From an uncultured Roseovarius sp. (GTDB lineage: Bacteria; Pseudomonadota; Alphaproteobacteria; Rhodobacterales; Rhodobacteraceae), in contig CANNCP010000004.1 of NCBI GenBank assembly GCA_947503145.1, positions 62,001-126,000 on the forward strand: 64,000 bases of DNA. Reading direction: 5' to 3'. The position numbers and the translations under genes were made by a program. The first letter of the stretch is position 1; each line of letters opens with the position of its first letter. Shown here in pieces: positions 63,310 to 64,000 of the stretch. The notes beneath the pieces were generated by a model. It worked only from the letters and a program-made list of their open reading frames with translations. It did not search any database and was not told the origin of the DNA.

Positions 63310-64000
63310 TCATCTTATCCGGCCCCGCAGGATGTCGCCGATCTCACCCTGTGGACGTGTGCGGGTAAAGGCGAAAAGCATACCAAGTGCAAGCCCGCCC
63401 GCAATCAGCGACGACCCCCCATAGCTGACGAAGGGCAGCGTCATGCCCTTGGCGGGCAGCAGGCGGACCGCAACGCCCATATTGATCATCGCCTGCACGC
63501 CAAACGTAGCGACCAGACCCGTGCCCGCCAGCCGGATGAACGGATCGCGTTCGCGCATCAGCCGCATGAGTGAGCGCACCACCACCAGCGTGTAGAGCGA
63601 TATGATGATCAGCACCAGAACCAGCCCGTATTCCTCGGCGGCCACGGCGATGATGAAATCGGTATGCGCGTCGGGCAGCGACCATTTGACCTCGCCCTCG
63701 CCCACGCCAACGCCGAAAAATCCGCCCTCACGGATCGCATTCGTGGCAAAGCCCAGCTGCGTCGTAGGGTCAACATCAGGGTTCAGAAACCCATCAATCC
63801 GGCGCGCGAAATGCTCGGAATTGGAATAGGCAAACTGGCCCAACAATATCACGCATCCCGCCATGATCAGCAGCAGCAGGATCGGTGCACCTGCTACGAA
63901 ATACATCACGCCCCATGAGAACAGTACCAGCGAAGCCTGACCAAAATCAGGCTGCAACGCCAAAAGCCCAACGATGAACATCACCAGAATAAAGGACCAG
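63310..64000 (-). CDS. ftsW: Septal peptidoglycan polymerase FtsW (5' end beyond the window)
   Basis: C-terminal 230 residues of a SEDS-family glycosyltransferase; the frame is open at the right edge. Visible are several membrane spans, the SEDS block LPDAHTDFIIAVAAEEYGL, MGVAVRLLPAKGMTLPFVSYGGSSLI and a short cytoplasmic tail. Works with FtsI. 42 bases before murG. Confidence 0.95.
   Translation of the reverse strand, partial: WSFILVMFIVGLLALQPDFGQASLVLFSWGVMYFVAGAPILLLLIMAGCVILLGQFAYSNSEHFARRIDGFLNPDVDPTTQLGFATNAIREGGFFGVGVGEGEVKWSLPDAHTDFIIAVAAEEYGLVLVLIIISLYTLVVVRSLMRLMRERDPFIRLAGTGLVATFGVQAMINMGVAVRLLPAKGMTLPFVSYGGSSLIAGGLALGMLFAFTRTRPQGEIGDILRGRIR

Noticed and set aside
1-64000. CRISPR array, prophage or insertion sequence
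   Set aside because: No regular spacer-repeat array, integrase, phage structural gene or transposase was found; the repeats present are isolated palindromes.

Overview
The window reads as chromosome from an alphaproteobacterium of the Rhodobacteraceae (Roseobacter group). The grounds are: the carD - fdxA - S4 protein - Suv3-like helicase row; an almost complete division and cell-wall (dcw) cluster with the Rhodobacteraceae-type small membrane protein DUF2484 inside it; an acrylyl-CoA reductase (AcuI); an orphan acyl-homoserine-lactone synthase; and a tRNA-His without an encoded G-1 and with A73, a form known from one alphaproteobacterial clade. Most of the window is G+C-rich, compactly coded housekeeping DNA. 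No phage, transposase or CRISPR array was found.

Layout. 0-3.3 kb: the end of a proline-rich PilP/GspC-like protein and a KefB-type K+/H+ antiporter. 3.5-5.9 kb: cobT and cobS (divergent) and carD. 6.2-10.4 kb: ferredoxin, S4 protein, Suv3-like helicase and a TPR protein. 10.5-13.1 kb: SCP2-like protein, lysophospholipase-like hydrolase and a FadL-type porin. 13.5-20.8 kb: a signalling island of Hpt protein, membrane histidine kinase, three long paralogous response regulators, one CheY-like regulator and a LuxI-type synthase with no LuxR next to it. It is visibly more A+T-rich than its flanks. 21-30 kb: oligoendopeptidase F, DksA-like zinc finger, lipoprotein hydrolase, rpoH, rluD, tRNA-His, a porin, small conserved proteins and a candidate 6S-like RNA. 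30-32.2 kb: ribB - ribH - nusB. 32.2-41.5 kb: mraZ-rsmH-ftsL-ftsI-murE-murF-mraY-murD on the minus strand. 42-50.3 kb: acuI, dinB-like gene, 5-FTHF cyclo-ligase, DUF2842, purA, DUF6524, secG, pyrG and a quinone oxidoreductase. 50.5-64 kb: ftsW(partial)-murG-murC-DUF2484-murB-ddl-ftsQ-ftsA-ftsZ-lpxC-bamD-recN, minus strand.

How the genes work together. The dcw genes cover peptidoglycan precursor synthesis (murB-G, ddl, mraY) and the divisome (ftsZ, A, Q, L, I, W). lpxC and bamD add outer-membrane assembly. The cluster is split into two co-oriented halves in permuted order: the ftsW-ftsZ half lies upstream of the mraZ-murD half, with about 9 kb of other genes between them. The signalling island looks like a quorum-sensing phosphorelay: AHL synthesis beside a kinase, a phosphotransfer protein and four receivers, three of them carrying a degenerate GGDEF-like output domain.

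The intergenic regions carry at least two families of palindromic repeats (REP/MITE-like). The strongest candidates for something undescribed are the LuxI-phosphorelay island with its degenerate GGDEF regulators and the 6S-like RNA near 29.1 kb. Family assignments come from reading the sequence and from memory; no database search was run.
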